From assembly GCF_029278565.1 (NCBI RefSeq), contig NZ_CP119560.1, forward strand, positions 461,050 to 525,049: a stretch of 64,000 nt of DNA. The letters are read 5' to 3'. This document shows positions 44,803-53,394 of this stretch, piece by piece (positions within the stretch are counted from its first letter, which is position 1; the number at the start of each line of letters is the position of its first letter). Below the pieces are notes generated by a model, which was not told where the DNA came from, made no database searches, and saw nothing but the letters and a program-made list of their open reading frames with translations. The position numbers were made by a program, and so were the translations under genes. Source of the DNA: Haloarcula halophila (GTDB lineage Archaea > Halobacteriota > Halobacteria > Halobacteriales > Haloarculaceae).

Positions 44803-46317
44803 ATGGGCAGCCAACCTCCCGACCGTAGCGATCTCTACCGTGATCACGTCTCAAAACACGATGAGGTGCGAGCCGGTGCTAAGTTCGGGGCGTGGATCGA
44901 TGGCGAGACACACACGACCGACGATACCGTTGCAGTCTACGACCCGGTAATCGACGAACAGATGCTCACTGTGCCTGACTGCACGGCGACCGAGGTAGAT
45001 GCGGCAGTGACTGCGGCCTGGGACGCGTTCGACAGGACGTGGGAGTCGACGGTCCCACGCGACCGGTCCTCGCTGCTGTTCGAGTGGGCCGACACGCTCG
45101 AAGATCATCTCGAAGAACTCACACTGCTTGAGTGTCTGGACTGTGGAAAACCAATCTCACAGGCCCAGGGTGAGATAGAGGGGGCCATCGATACGCTGGA
45201 GTATTACGCGTCAGTCTGTCGTGCACAGCGGGGCAGCGAGGCGCCCGCTGCCACCGACCTCCACCTCTACATGAAACACGAGCCCTACGGCGTCGTGGGT
45301 CAAATCGTGCCGTGGAACTACCCACTTTGGGCGGCAGCGTGGAAACTCGGACCAGCCCTGGCCGCTGGGAACGCCTGTGTGCTGAAACCCTCCAGTGAGA
45401 CACCGTTATCAACGATCCGGGCCGCGCAGCTCTCGGCCGATATTTTCCCGGATGGGGTGCTTAATGTCATTACAGGTAGTGGGAGTACAGCGGGGCAGTC
45501 ACTTGCAGAGCACGACGACGTACGGAAGGTTTCCTTCACTGGAAGTACCGACGTCGGCAGTGGTGTGATGCAGGCGGCGGCGGACCGTGTCGCGCCTGTT
45601 ACGCTCGAACTCGGCGGCAAGTCACCGTTTATTGTGTTCCCTGATGCTGACCTCGACAAAGTTGTTGACGCAGTCGCTGACGGGATATTTTACAGCACTG
45701 GCGAGATCTGTGATGCGTTGTCCCGGGCACTGGTCCACGAGTCTATCGTCGACGAGTTCACCGAACGGTTCGTCGAGAAGGCAGAATCGTACGTCCTCGG
45801 GGACCCTCTGGATGAGGCAACCACGATGGGGCCACTCACCTCGGAGGACCAGTTTCGGACAGTCACCGACTACATTGAGACCGGCCGAGAAGAAGCAACA
45901 CTGCTGTGTGGTGGTGGACGGCCGGACGATCCCGCGCTGGCTGACGGCTGGTACGTCGAACCTACTGTTTTCGGTGACGTATCAAACGACATGACTATTG
46001 CACAGGAGGAAATTTTCGGCCCAGTCCAGACAATCAACACGTTTGCTGACTACGATGAGGCGATCTCGCTCGCAAACGACACCAAGTACGGGCTTGCTGC
46101 TGGGATCGGTACCGAGCGTACCTCGCGCGTCCATCAGACGGCAGACGATCTTGATGCCGGGCTGGTGTATGTCAACGAGTACGGACCGATCCTGCCCGAA
46201 GCACCCTACGGCGGGTTCAAACAGTCCGGCTTCGGCAAGGACCTTGGACTAGAGGCACTAGACCACTACCGCCGGACAAAGAGTGTATACGTGAACCTTG
46301 ACGATCCGTCGTTATAA
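44803..46317 (+). CDS. NAD(P)+-dependent aldehyde dehydrogenase
   Basis: A 504-residue ALDH. Characteristic motifs are VGQIVPWNYPLWAAAWKLGPALAAGN, KPSSETPLSTI, the NAD-binding FTGSTDVGSGV, TLELGGKSPFIVF with the general-base Glu, and FYSTGEICDALSRALV with the catalytic Cys in a modified context (GEIC instead of the usual GQxC). It oxidises an aldehyde to an acid. It is divergent from the iron ADH, whose product it may consume. The substrate is unknown; it resembles betaine-aldehyde-type and semialdehyde-type members. Confidence 0.93.
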   Translation: MGSQPPDRSDLYRDHVSKHDEVRAGAKFGAWIDGETHTTDDTVAVYDPVIDEQMLTVPDCTATEVDAAVTAAWDAFDRTWESTVPRDRSSLLFEWADTLEDHLEELTLLECLDCGKPISQAQGEIEGAIDTLEYYASVCRAQRGSEAPAATDLHLYMKHEPYGVVGQIVPWNYPLWAAAWKLGPALAAGNACVLKPSSETPLSTIRAAQLSADIFPDGVLNVITGSGSTAGQSLAEHDDVRKVSFTGSTDVGSGVMQAAADRVAPVTLELGGKSPFIVFPDADLDKVVDAVADGIFYSTGEICDALSRALVHESIVDEFTERFVEKAESYVLGDPLDEATTMGPLTSEDQFRTVTDYIETGREEATLLCGGGRPDDPALADGWYVEPTVFGDVSNDMTIAQEEIFGPVQTINTFADYDEAISLANDTKYGLAAGIGTERTSRVHQTADDLDAGLVYVNEYGPILPEAPYGGFKQSGFGKDLGLEALDHYRRTKSVYVNLDDPSL

Positions 46318-46403
46318 CTTGCCGAGACGACCGGTTACTGGCCATACTCACTTCTATATGTGAATTTATGTATATATCTTGGCAGATATTCTGATATCAT
46401 TGA

Positions 46404-46691
46404 CGATTTTATCGTCACATTTCGGAATATACGCGTATTGTTCCCCCGCGATCCGATAGTTCTGAATTCCTTGAGTCGCCACTCGATGCCCGCATCGAGC
46501 GGCTTCGTGTTGATCTCGACAACGCCCAGCTCGATCGGCTCTCGAAACATCGCCCCGAAAGCTGGCTGAGCAGAAGACATATCGCCACATTAGCGCCGGC
46601 TCAGTGTAACGATACGGTCTTTCCGCAGCTTTGGGTAAGAGCGGACCGTATTAACCAACAAACCTATGCCGATACGCCCACTGTTGGTTAA
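46404..46691 (+). other. Possible gene fragment, AT-rich to GC-rich switch
   Basis: The first part is AT-rich and looks non-coding. From about 46458 a frame reads SSEFLESPLDARIERLRVDL, then DNAQLDRLSKHRPESWLSRR, which has haloarchaeal acidic and amphipathic character. The opposite strand also has an 81-residue frame over the same bases, starting at 46580. I cannot decide which, if either, is a real remnant. The stop of the plus frame falls inside the inverted repeat upstream of the next gene. Confidence 0.3.
46651..46691. promoter_or_regulatory. Perfect 10-bp inverted repeat ahead of small gene
   Basis: TTAACCAACA at 46651-46660 and its exact complement TGTTGGTTAA at 46682-46691 flank a 21-bp spacer. 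The right arm is 17 bp upstream of the ATG at 46708. The geometry is that of a two-site operator or an RNA hairpin in the leader. The protein target is unknown. Confidence 0.55.
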
Positions 46692-46707
46692 CACGAGGCG
46701 ACCGCCA

Positions 46708-47031
46708 ATGTCCGACGAGCCCCCGACACCGCCGGCGGAACTCCCGACAGCTGTCGTCAACACACTCAACGGCTACTCGCCGGACCGGCTCCGGCACGTC
46801 GCACGCTACGCCGAGGAGCTGGCAGAGCACAAAGCTCGCGAAGCCCGTCTCGAGGAGGAGTCGGCGGGCGAAGAAATCGACGAGCGACCGGACGACCTTC
46901 CGGACGACGTCCCGTCGAAGGCGACGATCACGATCAAGGAGATCAACGACAACCGTTACTACTACTGGCAGTGGCGAGAAGGTGATACGGTGACATCCAA
47001 ATATAAAGGGCCGGTCGACCCGGATGACTGA
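46708..47031 (+). CDS. Conserved small haloarchaeal protein
   Basis: A 107-residue acidic protein. The middle has NTLNGYSPDRLRHVARYAEE and then LAEHKAREARLEEES, an amphipathic helical region. The C terminus has SKATITIKEINDNRYYYWQW, then REGDTVTSKYKGPV. That last block has the WREGD style of DUFs fused to or near recombinase- or Orc-associated proteins in haloarchaea, but I do not know its function. ATG 46708 is chosen over an upstream ATG at 46666 that would lie inside the inverted repeat spacer. It is preceded by a perfect inverted repeat, so autoregulation is possible. Confidence 0.7.
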   Translation: MSDEPPTPPAELPTAVVNTLNGYSPDRLRHVARYAEELAEHKAREARLEEESAGEEIDERPDDLPDDVPSKATITIKEINDNRYYYWQWREGDTVTSKYKGPVDPDD

Positions 47032-47099
47032 ATTATCTCGGTAGCGCTGACGGCATCTTGTTGGGAGCTTCGGCAATTGTGGTGTGGCCCGGTCGGCGA

Positions 47100-47303
47100 T
47101 TATTGGGCATCAACTTCGATACCTGCGGTCGCCTCAAGCGAGTTCACAACTGCTGTGCCATGAGTTCCATATCCGACCACCTCGGTGAGCGTCCCGTACT
47201 GGTCAGTGATTTGCGCGGGTGACTGGAACTCTACGGGGCAACTTAACGCGTCGCCACACGCCAGCCCGACGGGCGCACCTTTCGCAGCGAGTAGAGCATC
47301 CAT
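47100..47303 (-). pseudogene. ADP-ribosylglycohydrolase N-terminal fragment
   Basis: The product reads APVGLACGDALSCPVEFQSP, then AQITDQYGTLTEVVGYGTHG, which matches the start of the ADP-ribosylglycohydrolase (DraG-like) family, GLACGDALGxPVEF. The metal-binding TDD that should follow the GTHG region is absent: sequence diverges after GTHGT. The family is normally about 300 residues and this fragment holds only about 45 of them. It is a remnant of a larger gene, and no other part is visible nearby. Confidence 0.65.
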
Positions 47304-47675
47304 CGGCTGCCGGTGAATCTACCAGTGGCAGCCACTTGTACCCAGGTGCAAGCTGAAGTCTCCGTCCACTCCGACGCTCGTGGTTTGTTACCATGATTGA
47401 CGTCGTGGGCTTTCTTCCCGGCTTTGGATGATACCACCCCTCAGCTCGTGGGGACCCTTGTCGCTCTTGTGTAGAACTGTGGAAAGATGCCGTAGCGTCC
47501 CTCGTCGTGTATTTTACTACGGACGTGTTTCTGGCGATACCGGCCTCCTCACAGTACTTTGGAGAAGGGACTGCTCATCGACGGCCGTCGTGCTTCCGCA
47601 GCTTTGCACAAGAGCGAGATTTGCGCTGTCGTCTAATCTATCGCATCCGCCTGCCTCTCGTCGGTAGCCAGTCAC
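47304..47675. other. Intergenic region without recognised genes
   Basis: A 372-bp gap with short open frames on both strands, none with motifs or convincing codon use. It may be residual sequence from a deleted genomic segment next to the ADP-ribosylglycohydrolase fragment. Confidence 0.4.
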
Positions 47676-48854
47676 TCAGTTCTGACTGCTCTGCTCTCTG
47701 GTCGCCGCCGGTGTGTCCCGGTTCTCCCAAATACTCTCTCCTCGGGGGACGGCGTCCATACCTCGTAATCTCGCGTAGACGCTTGGTTCTTCCGTGGCGT
47801 CCATTCGATACATATGCATCGGTGGATCCTCCTCGTAAGCGGAACGAATCGCAGTAGAAATAAATTCTTGATCTGGGGGAACAGACTCAGGGAGCTCCCC
47901 AATCGGCTCTCCGCTTTCGTCGACGAGTCGCCGAATAAACTCCCCGTTGTGTGCTTCCCAAAGCTTCGCACCCTCTCGACGGACACAGATTACGTGACAG
48001 TGTTCATCGCGGTCAGGTAGATCCGGAAACAGCTTGTAGTCCATCTCATCCCACTCGAACGGCGCGTGTGCCTCGCACATTACTGGATCCGTTGCGAGGC
48101 CGCCGTCCTCGAGGTCACGAAATGGGTCGACGAATCGGTCCCGGTCGTCGGCTGAGAGTCCCTCTAACAGATGCTTCTCCGGGGACCCTGGAGGCCCTTC
48201 ATCGAGTGGCAACTTCACGATAGGCATATCTCGGACTCTGACGAGGACGCTACCCGTATCGAGTAACCGTGTCTCGTAGACTGGCGTGTCTAGTACATGT
48301 TCGCGGCCGCCGAAGTGGTCGAACGATTCTTCCCCGAATACGGTCACGAAGGGGAGTTTCTCGATCCCGTGATCGGGCGGATTGCCTTCCGGAACTTTCC
48401 GTCCGTCGGGCATGATAGCGAGGATCGCCATCCACGGATCGATAGCTTCGGTGAGGGCTTCGAACGCGTCGACGAGCGCTTCAATTTGCGCCTGGACGTC
48501 GTGGTCCTGTGTCGTGTGGTCCAGCCAGTCGCCCGGACCTCTGATCGTTATCGGGGCGATGTCATCTGCCGGGTCGCTCAGCCGAAAATCGACAGTGTAG
48601 TTGCGATTCGAATGGGTATACCCATCGTCCGCGTCGTACCACACCTTGACGTTGCCATCGGGCGAAGATGATCCCGACCTAGAACCAACTTCTGAGTCCC
48701 GATAGATACGCTCTTCGACCGCTTCGAGGCCCTTCGCCTGACCAGCATGTGTCGCGAAGCCATTTTGCAGGAAGGCCTCGAGTACGTCTTCGACGATTGT
48801 CTCTGGAACTGTATCGAAACAAACCATCCCCAGAAGCCAACTATCGCTCCCCAT
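47676..48854 (-). CDS. Hypothetical protein, unknown family
   Basis: A 392-residue acidic, soluble protein that I cannot assign. Segments such as VEDVLEAFLQNGFATHAGQAKGL and DGNVKVWYDADDGYTHSNRNYTVDFRLSD indicate an alpha/beta fold in the N-terminal half. The later half has FVTVFGEESFDHFGGREHV, LVRVRDMPIVKLPLDEG and DYKLFPDLPDRDEHCHVICV. No membrane segment, signal peptide, metal motif or nucleotide-binding motif is visible. Codon use is haloarchaeal throughout. ATG 48854 is chosen over a GTG at 48863. It is a stand-alone gene, possibly accessory, near remnants. Confidence 0.75.
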   Translation of the reverse strand: MGSDSWLLGMVCFDTVPETIVEDVLEAFLQNGFATHAGQAKGLEAVEERIYRDSEVGSRSGSSSPDGNVKVWYDADDGYTHSNRNYTVDFRLSDPADDIAPITIRGPGDWLDHTTQDHDVQAQIEALVDAFEALTEAIDPWMAILAIMPDGRKVPEGNPPDHGIEKLPFVTVFGEESFDHFGGREHVLDTPVYETRLLDTGSVLVRVRDMPIVKLPLDEGPPGSPEKHLLEGLSADDRDRFVDPFRDLEDGGLATDPVMCEAHAPFEWDEMDYKLFPDLPDRDEHCHVICVRREGAKLWEAHNGEFIRRLVDESGEPIGELPESVPPDQEFISTAIRSAYEEDPPMHMYRMDATEEPSVYARLRGMDAVPRGESIWENRDTPAATREQSSQN

Positions 48855-48980
48855 CAAGCGCACTTACCAGCTATACTGTAATCAGTATTGTGCGAACCAG
48901 TTAGCCGGCGTACTGACTGGCTCGGTGACTGCAGAATACTGCCGGTCTCGGCTCGTCCCCTCGGCTTCTAGAAAGTTGTA

Positions 48981-49496
48981 CTAGACCATCTCCGAGGGTA
49001 CGTCCGAATCGTTCAGCGAGTCGAGTTTCGCCAGAATCTCGTCGATATCGGGCCTGTCGAACGTCGAGGAGCCCTTGTGAACCCAGGCGATTTCCGGCTC
49101 CGTTCCGCGTCTGTCGACGACGACGATTTCCGGCATCCGGCCGAAGAAATCCGAGAAACGGCCGAGAATACCGAAGCGGACGGGCTGGTCGTAGGCTTCC
49201 CCCGCCTCGATGTCGGGGTCCGCGAGCAGCGGGAACGGGAGGTCATAGGACTCCTGCCAGGACTCGACGCGTTCGACCGGTTCCGGAACGATAGAGACGA
49301 CTTCGGCGTCCCGTCCGTGGAAGTCGTCGATGCGCTCGGCGAGTTGCTGGACCTGCTTTCGGCAGTTCGTACAGTAGTGGTCCCGTTGGAAAAACAGGAC
49401 GGCAAAGTCGACACTGTCCGGGAGGGCGGCGAGCGAGAACGGGTCCGGGCCGGCGGCGACGTTCGTGAGCGAGAAGTCCGGGACTGGCTCTGGCAT
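48981..49496 (-). CDS. Peroxiredoxin-like (AhpC/TSA redoxin) protein
   Basis: A 171-residue thioredoxin-fold protein starting MPEPVPDFSLTNVAAG. The active site is FFQRDHYCTNCRKQVQQLA, with a CxxC dithiol rather than the single peroxidatic Cys context of classical Prx. This fits the Prx-like2 or redoxin subgroup, which can act as disulfide reductase or peroxidase. RMPEIVVVDRRG is the typical later strand. It sits 39 bp after the DUF547 gene on the same strand, divergent from the radical SAM gene. It may provide thiol reduction for that cluster. Confidence 0.9.
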   Translation of the reverse strand: MPEPVPDFSLTNVAAGPDPFSLAALPDSVDFAVLFFQRDHYCTNCRKQVQQLAERIDDFHGRDAEVVSIVPEPVERVESWQESYDLPFPLLADPDIEAGEAYDQPVRFGILGRFSDFFGRMPEIVVVDRRGTEPEIAWVHKGSSTFDRPDIDEILAKLDSLNDSDVPSEMV

Positions 49497-49535
49497 ACGA
49501 GTCCGTAACGGCTGGACGGGCTAAACAACATGGCT

Positions 49536-50282
49536 CTATTCGACGAACTTTCCGGCCGCTTTCGACCAGTCCCAAGGTAAGTGGCGGAGTTTCGGTGCCA
49601 CACCGTCGGGAATCGCGTCGTACTCCCGAAGGAACGCACGGATGCCCGCCGTCCCCCCGAAATCGCCGCGGAACCAAAGGAACACGCGGGGGACGCGGAC
49701 GACGTTCTCGACGGCGTCGTGTGCTACAGTCGAGGCCAGATAGCGCCGCGTCGCCAGGTCCAGTTGCTCGTCGATGCGCTCGGGGTCGTACGCCCGGATA
49801 ACGGGGCAACTCTCGGCCCCGCAGTTCAGCGCGAAATGAATTCTGGGGTCGCAGTCGGGCAGCCGATGGCGGTGCTCGAAGGTCGTGACCAGCAGTTTCG
49901 GCAGGTAGCCGAGGCCGTACTGCGAGCGGCCGCCGCGGAGCAACCCGTTCTCGATGCGGTCGAGACTCAACGAGGTACCCGCCACCGTGATCGCAGGCGC
50001 CCAGAAAAACCGGACGAAGCGAAACGAACTGTCGTACAGTGCAGGCTGTTCGGCAAGGAGCAACTGCGTCCCGGCGTTGTAACAGTTGAGCCAGAACGCG
50101 AGCGCGGTTTGGCGGTCCGTCCGCAGCGGGCGGAGGTCGTCGTCGTCGAGCGCGGCGAGAGCAGCCCGCAATTCGTGTGTTGGGTCGCCGCGCTTGCAGG
50201 CGACCAGCAGGTCTTGGGCGAGGGTGGTCGGCGACGGGTCAAGGTCGTCCGCCCGAGCGGTCGCCGTAGGCTGGCCTGCCAT
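49536..50282 (-). CDS. DUF547 family protein
   Basis: A 248-residue protein with the DUF547 signatures: KTALAFWLNCYNAGTQLLL-like sequence (RQTALAFWLNCYNAGT here), and HFALNCGAESCPVIRAYDPE, the conserved HFALNCG-x-x-SCP block. The family is thought to be papain-like by fold but its reaction is unknown; some members are linked to radical SAM and selenium or arsenic loci. ATG 50282 (MAGQPTATARADD) is chosen over a start at 50378. It is divergent from the radical SAM gene with a 160-bp gap and co-directional with the peroxiredoxin. Confidence 0.88.
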   Translation of the reverse strand: MAGQPTATARADDLDPSPTTLAQDLLVACKRGDPTHELRAALAALDDDDLRPLRTDRQTALAFWLNCYNAGTQLLLAEQPALYDSSFRFVRFFWAPAITVAGTSLSLDRIENGLLRGGRSQYGLGYLPKLLVTTFEHRHRLPDCDPRIHFALNCGAESCPVIRAYDPERIDEQLDLATRRYLASTVAHDAVENVVRVPRVFLWFRGDFGGTAGIRAFLREYDAIPDGVAPKLRHLPWDWSKAAGKFVE

Positions 50283-50442
50283 ACCGTGGTTCGGGGAGCA
50301 TCTCGAAAAAGGGTTGCGCGGGCTGGCAGGGCGACTGCGCACCGGCGAAAGGCGGCGAGACACCACTGGCCACGACACACCACTCCATCGCTCCGATGCA
50401 CAACCCCGGTACGCTTATTGAAATCCAATCCTCCCCCTGGGT

Positions 50443-51929
50443 ATGGATGACAGTGACGCCCTCGCGGCGACGACGAGCCTCTGTCCCGACTGCCTCGAAC
50501 AGGTCCCCGGCCAGTACGAAGAGCGGGACGGCGGCGTGTTCCTGACCCGGGAGTGTGCCGACCACGGGACGGCCAGCCGGAAGGTCTGGGGCTCCTTCGA
50601 CCACTGGGACTGGGCCGCCGACTTCGGCCCGGACCCGGAGTTCGACGGCGGCGATCTGCGGTCGACGACGACCACGCCTGTCTCGCTGTCGTCGAGGTCA
50701 CCGACGACTGCAACCTCTCGTGTTCGTACTGCTTCGCGAGTTCGGGACCCGGCGGCGCACACCGCTCGACAGAGGAAATCGAAGCATTGCTCGACACCGT
50801 CGAGGACGCGGGTGGCCGGCCGATACAGTTCTCTGGCGGCGAACCGACCGTCCGGGACGACCTCCCAGCACTCGTCGAGCGCGCCCGGAACAGGGGCATC
50901 GACCACGTCGAGGTGAACACGAACGGGATTCGGCTGGCGACCGAAACGGGATACGCCCAGCAACTCGCCGACGCCGGCGTCACCGCCATCTATCTCCAGT
51001 TCGATGGCCTGACGAGCGAGACCTACGAACGGATACGCGAGGTCGACCTCGTCGACGAGAAACACGCAGCCATCGACGCCTGCCGCGAGGCGGACCTGCC
51101 CGTCGTGCTCGTCCCGACTGTTGTCCCCGACGTGAACGACCACGAGATGGGCGACATCGTCCAGTTCGCGCTCAGAAACCGTGATATCGTCCGGTCGGTG
51201 AACTTCCAGCCGGTCGCGCACTTCGGCCGATACGCCTCGAACGACGGCCGGTTCGCCATCGACGACGCGACGCGGCTGCTGGCCGAGCAGATAGACGTCC
51301 TCGACCCGCGGGATATGCTGCCCGCCCCCTGCTGTTCGGCCTACTGCCAGATCGGGACGGCCTTCGTCCCCGAAGATACGGACGCGACGGCTGCCGCTGG
51401 CTGCAGCACTGAGGAGACGGACGGGCAGGCCAACTGTGACGACACCAGAACCGATGAATCGTTCGTTCCGCTCACGCAGTACGTCGACGACCAGCTCTGG
51501 GATATGCTCTCGGGGATGGTCGACGAGGGCGACTACATGGAGTTACTGGCCGGTACCGCTGCCGGCGAGGAGTGGGCCTGCAAGACCGCCGGCTGCTGTG
51601 GAGTCGACGTCCCTGGCGGCGTGGAGGGTCTGTTTGACGAGGTGGTCCCCGTCTCGTTCACAGGATTCATGGACGCCGACGCGGCCGACGTGAATCGGCT
51701 GAGTAACTGCTGTATCTCGGTGCCGACGACCGACGGCGACCTGGTACCCTTCTGTGGCTATAACATGACGACAGAGGACGGCGAGTACGCACTCCGGAAC
51801 CGCAACGACTGGGGCGGCCGAAACGCCGTCGACGGAGACCGTCCCGCCGCCGATTCGGCTGCGGGCTATCAGGGTGACGGCACAGCCACGGACGGTGGCT
51901 GCGTGCCAGACGACTGCGAGGGCGAGTGA
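50443..51929 (+). CDS. Tes-like radical SAM protein (frame interrupted)
   Basis: A radical SAM enzyme of about 495 residues when one missing G near 50661 is restored. Before the shift come LCPDCLEQV and ECADHGTASRKVWG, a zinc-type N-terminal region. After it come VEVTDDCNLSCSYCFASSGP (CxxxCxxC [4Fe-4S] site), IQFSGGEPTVRDDLPALVER and VEVNTNGIRL. The C-terminal part is unusually rich in cysteine (PAPCCSAYCQIG, KTAGCCGVDV, LSNCCISVP, GGCVPDDCEGE), suggesting auxiliary clusters. The order resembles Tes tetraether lipid synthase (MJ0619-like) proteins. The methyltransferase start overlaps its stop by one base. The substrate is unknown. Confidence 0.88.
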
Positions 51930-52633
51930 TGTCGGGGCTGCTCGACGCCGCGCTCTCGAACCCGTGGGGAATGCTTGACACGATGCTCGAAGGACCACTC
52001 CATCCCGGCGGCACGGCGGCGACAGCGCAGTTGCTCGACCGTGCGGGTGTCGGCCCGGAGACGCGGCTGCTGGATGTTGGGTGTGGCGCTGGCGACGCGC
52101 TCTCGGTGGCCCAGGACCGTGGTGCGGACGCCATCGGAATCGACCCGGAACCGAGCACCGACCGGGCCGTACAGGGTGACGCGACGGCCCTCCCCATCAA
52201 AAGTGGCAGTGTGAACGTCTTGCTGGCCGAATGCGTCCTCTGTCTCACCGATCTCGACGCCGCTCTGGCGGAGGCCAACCGCGTGTTGGGTGACGGTGGG
52301 CGACTCGCCCTCTCGGATGTCGTCGTCGATGGCAACCGGCCCGACGTGCCTGACACCGTCGCTGAGGCGCTCTGTCTCACTGGGGCGAGAGGTCGCGACC
52401 GACTGACCGATCGCGTCGAAGCCGCCGGGTTCGAGATCCAGACGGTCTCGGACCACCACGACGACCTTCTCGAAATGCGTGACCAGGTGACGGACCGGAT
52501 CGATTACGAAGGGCTTCTTGGCGTAATGGGCGAGCGCGGCGAGCGGGCCCTAGAGGCGATTGAGACCCTCGAATCCGCTACCGAATCCGGCGATATCAGC
52601 TACGTTTCGGTGGTCGCGACCGTACGAGGGTAA
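51929..52633 (+). CDS. SAM-dependent methyltransferase (BioC/ArsM-like fold)
   Basis: A 234-residue class I methyltransferase. Motif I is LLDVGCGAGDALSVAQDRGA, the acidic strand AIGIDPE, post-I VQGDATALP, motif II VNVLLAECVLCLTDLDAAL, and GGRLALSDVVVDG. It has no cysteine triad typical of arsenite methyltransferase, so arsenic methylation is not supported. Its ATG overlaps the radical SAM stop (TGATG), showing coupled translation. It therefore probably acts in the same pathway, perhaps methylating a radical SAM product. ATG 51929 is chosen over a GTG 3 bp upstream. Confidence 0.9.
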   Translation: MSGLLDAALSNPWGMLDTMLEGPLHPGGTAATAQLLDRAGVGPETRLLDVGCGAGDALSVAQDRGADAIGIDPEPSTDRAVQGDATALPIKSGSVNVLLAECVLCLTDLDAALAEANRVLGDGGRLALSDVVVDGNRPDVPDTVAEALCLTGARGRDRLTDRVEAAGFEIQTVSDHHDDLLEMRDQVTDRIDYEGLLGVMGERGERALEAIETLESATESGDISYVSVVATVRG

Positions 52634-52950
52634 GCACGTCTCGAAACGGTACGCGGCGCCCGTTCGATCGAGCCGAGAAGCGCTCTCGGTCCCGCGGTCC
52701 TCTTGCTGGCGAAGGTGTACAGTCGCCGCGAGTAATAAAAGAGGACTGTGAGTTCGATGAAGCCCCCGACTGCAACGGCACAACTTGGACCGAAAGGGGA
52801 CTCTGCGGAAGTTCCTCGGACCCGCGAGATCAGCAGAGACCCGGAGTCAGGATATGCTACGAATTTCCGGAACGTCCGCCATCGGCGTTCACTCCAATAA
52901 ACCGCATGTCGTGATACAATTTGGTGGGTGAGTCGGCTGGCGTATCTTTC
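52634..52950. other. Intergenic region without recognised genes
   Basis: A 317-bp gap between the methyltransferase and the end of the ParA-partner gene. No coding frame, repeat or hairpin stood out. Confidence 0.45.
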
Positions 52951-53394
52951 TCAGATTACGCCGAATCCTTCCTCTTCCATCAGTTCGGCCACTTTCTGAG
53001 GGTGCTCATAGGCAGCCAGGAGTGCAAACTCACGAGCGTCGGTCTTCGAGACCTCGCTCACAGCAAGCGCATCGGCCAGTTCTGACCGGAAGCGTCCTTC
53101 TTGATCTGCTACGCTATCTCGGACATGAAGTTCTAATCGGGTGTCTCGCTCGTCGCCAACGTTGCTCCGCCTTACGAAGTATGGGTACTCACTCTCCTCG
53201 CTTGTCTCTCTGTCTGAATCGTTCGCTGGTCCTGGATCCTTGGACCCAGTCTCACCCGGGGAATCCACTCGTTCTCCGGGCTGATCACTCTCTTGTGACT
53301 TCCCCTTGTCAACGACGTCCTCGGAGTCTTCCGTCTCCCCATCGTTCTCGGCACCAAAATCCAGATTCCCGGAGCCGGATTTGAAGTTATTCAT
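52951..53394 (-). CDS. Acidic partner protein of ParA-like ATPase
   Basis: A 147-residue protein. The first 70 residues are acidic and low-complexity, with DFGAENDGETEDSEDVVDKG then KSQESDQPGE. The C-terminal half has folded character: YFVRRSNVGDERDTRLELHV and VSEVSKTDAREFALLAAYEH, then PQKVAELMEEEG, likely helical DNA- or ATPase-binding segments. Its ATG overlaps the ParA stop by 4 bp (ATGA), so it is co-translated and is the candidate adaptor or centromere-binding partner. It has no ParB-type HTH that I can see. Confidence 0.75.
   Translation of the reverse strand: MNNFKSGSGNLDFGAENDGETEDSEDVVDKGKSQESDQPGERVDSPGETGSKDPGPANDSDRETSEESEYPYFVRRSNVGDERDTRLELHVRDSVADQEGRFRSELADALAVSEVSKTDAREFALLAAYEHPQKVAELMEEEGFGVI

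Noticed and set aside
51929..52633. Arsenite methyltransferase ArsM
   Set aside because: The required conserved cysteines are not visible, so only a general class I methyltransferase call is justified.
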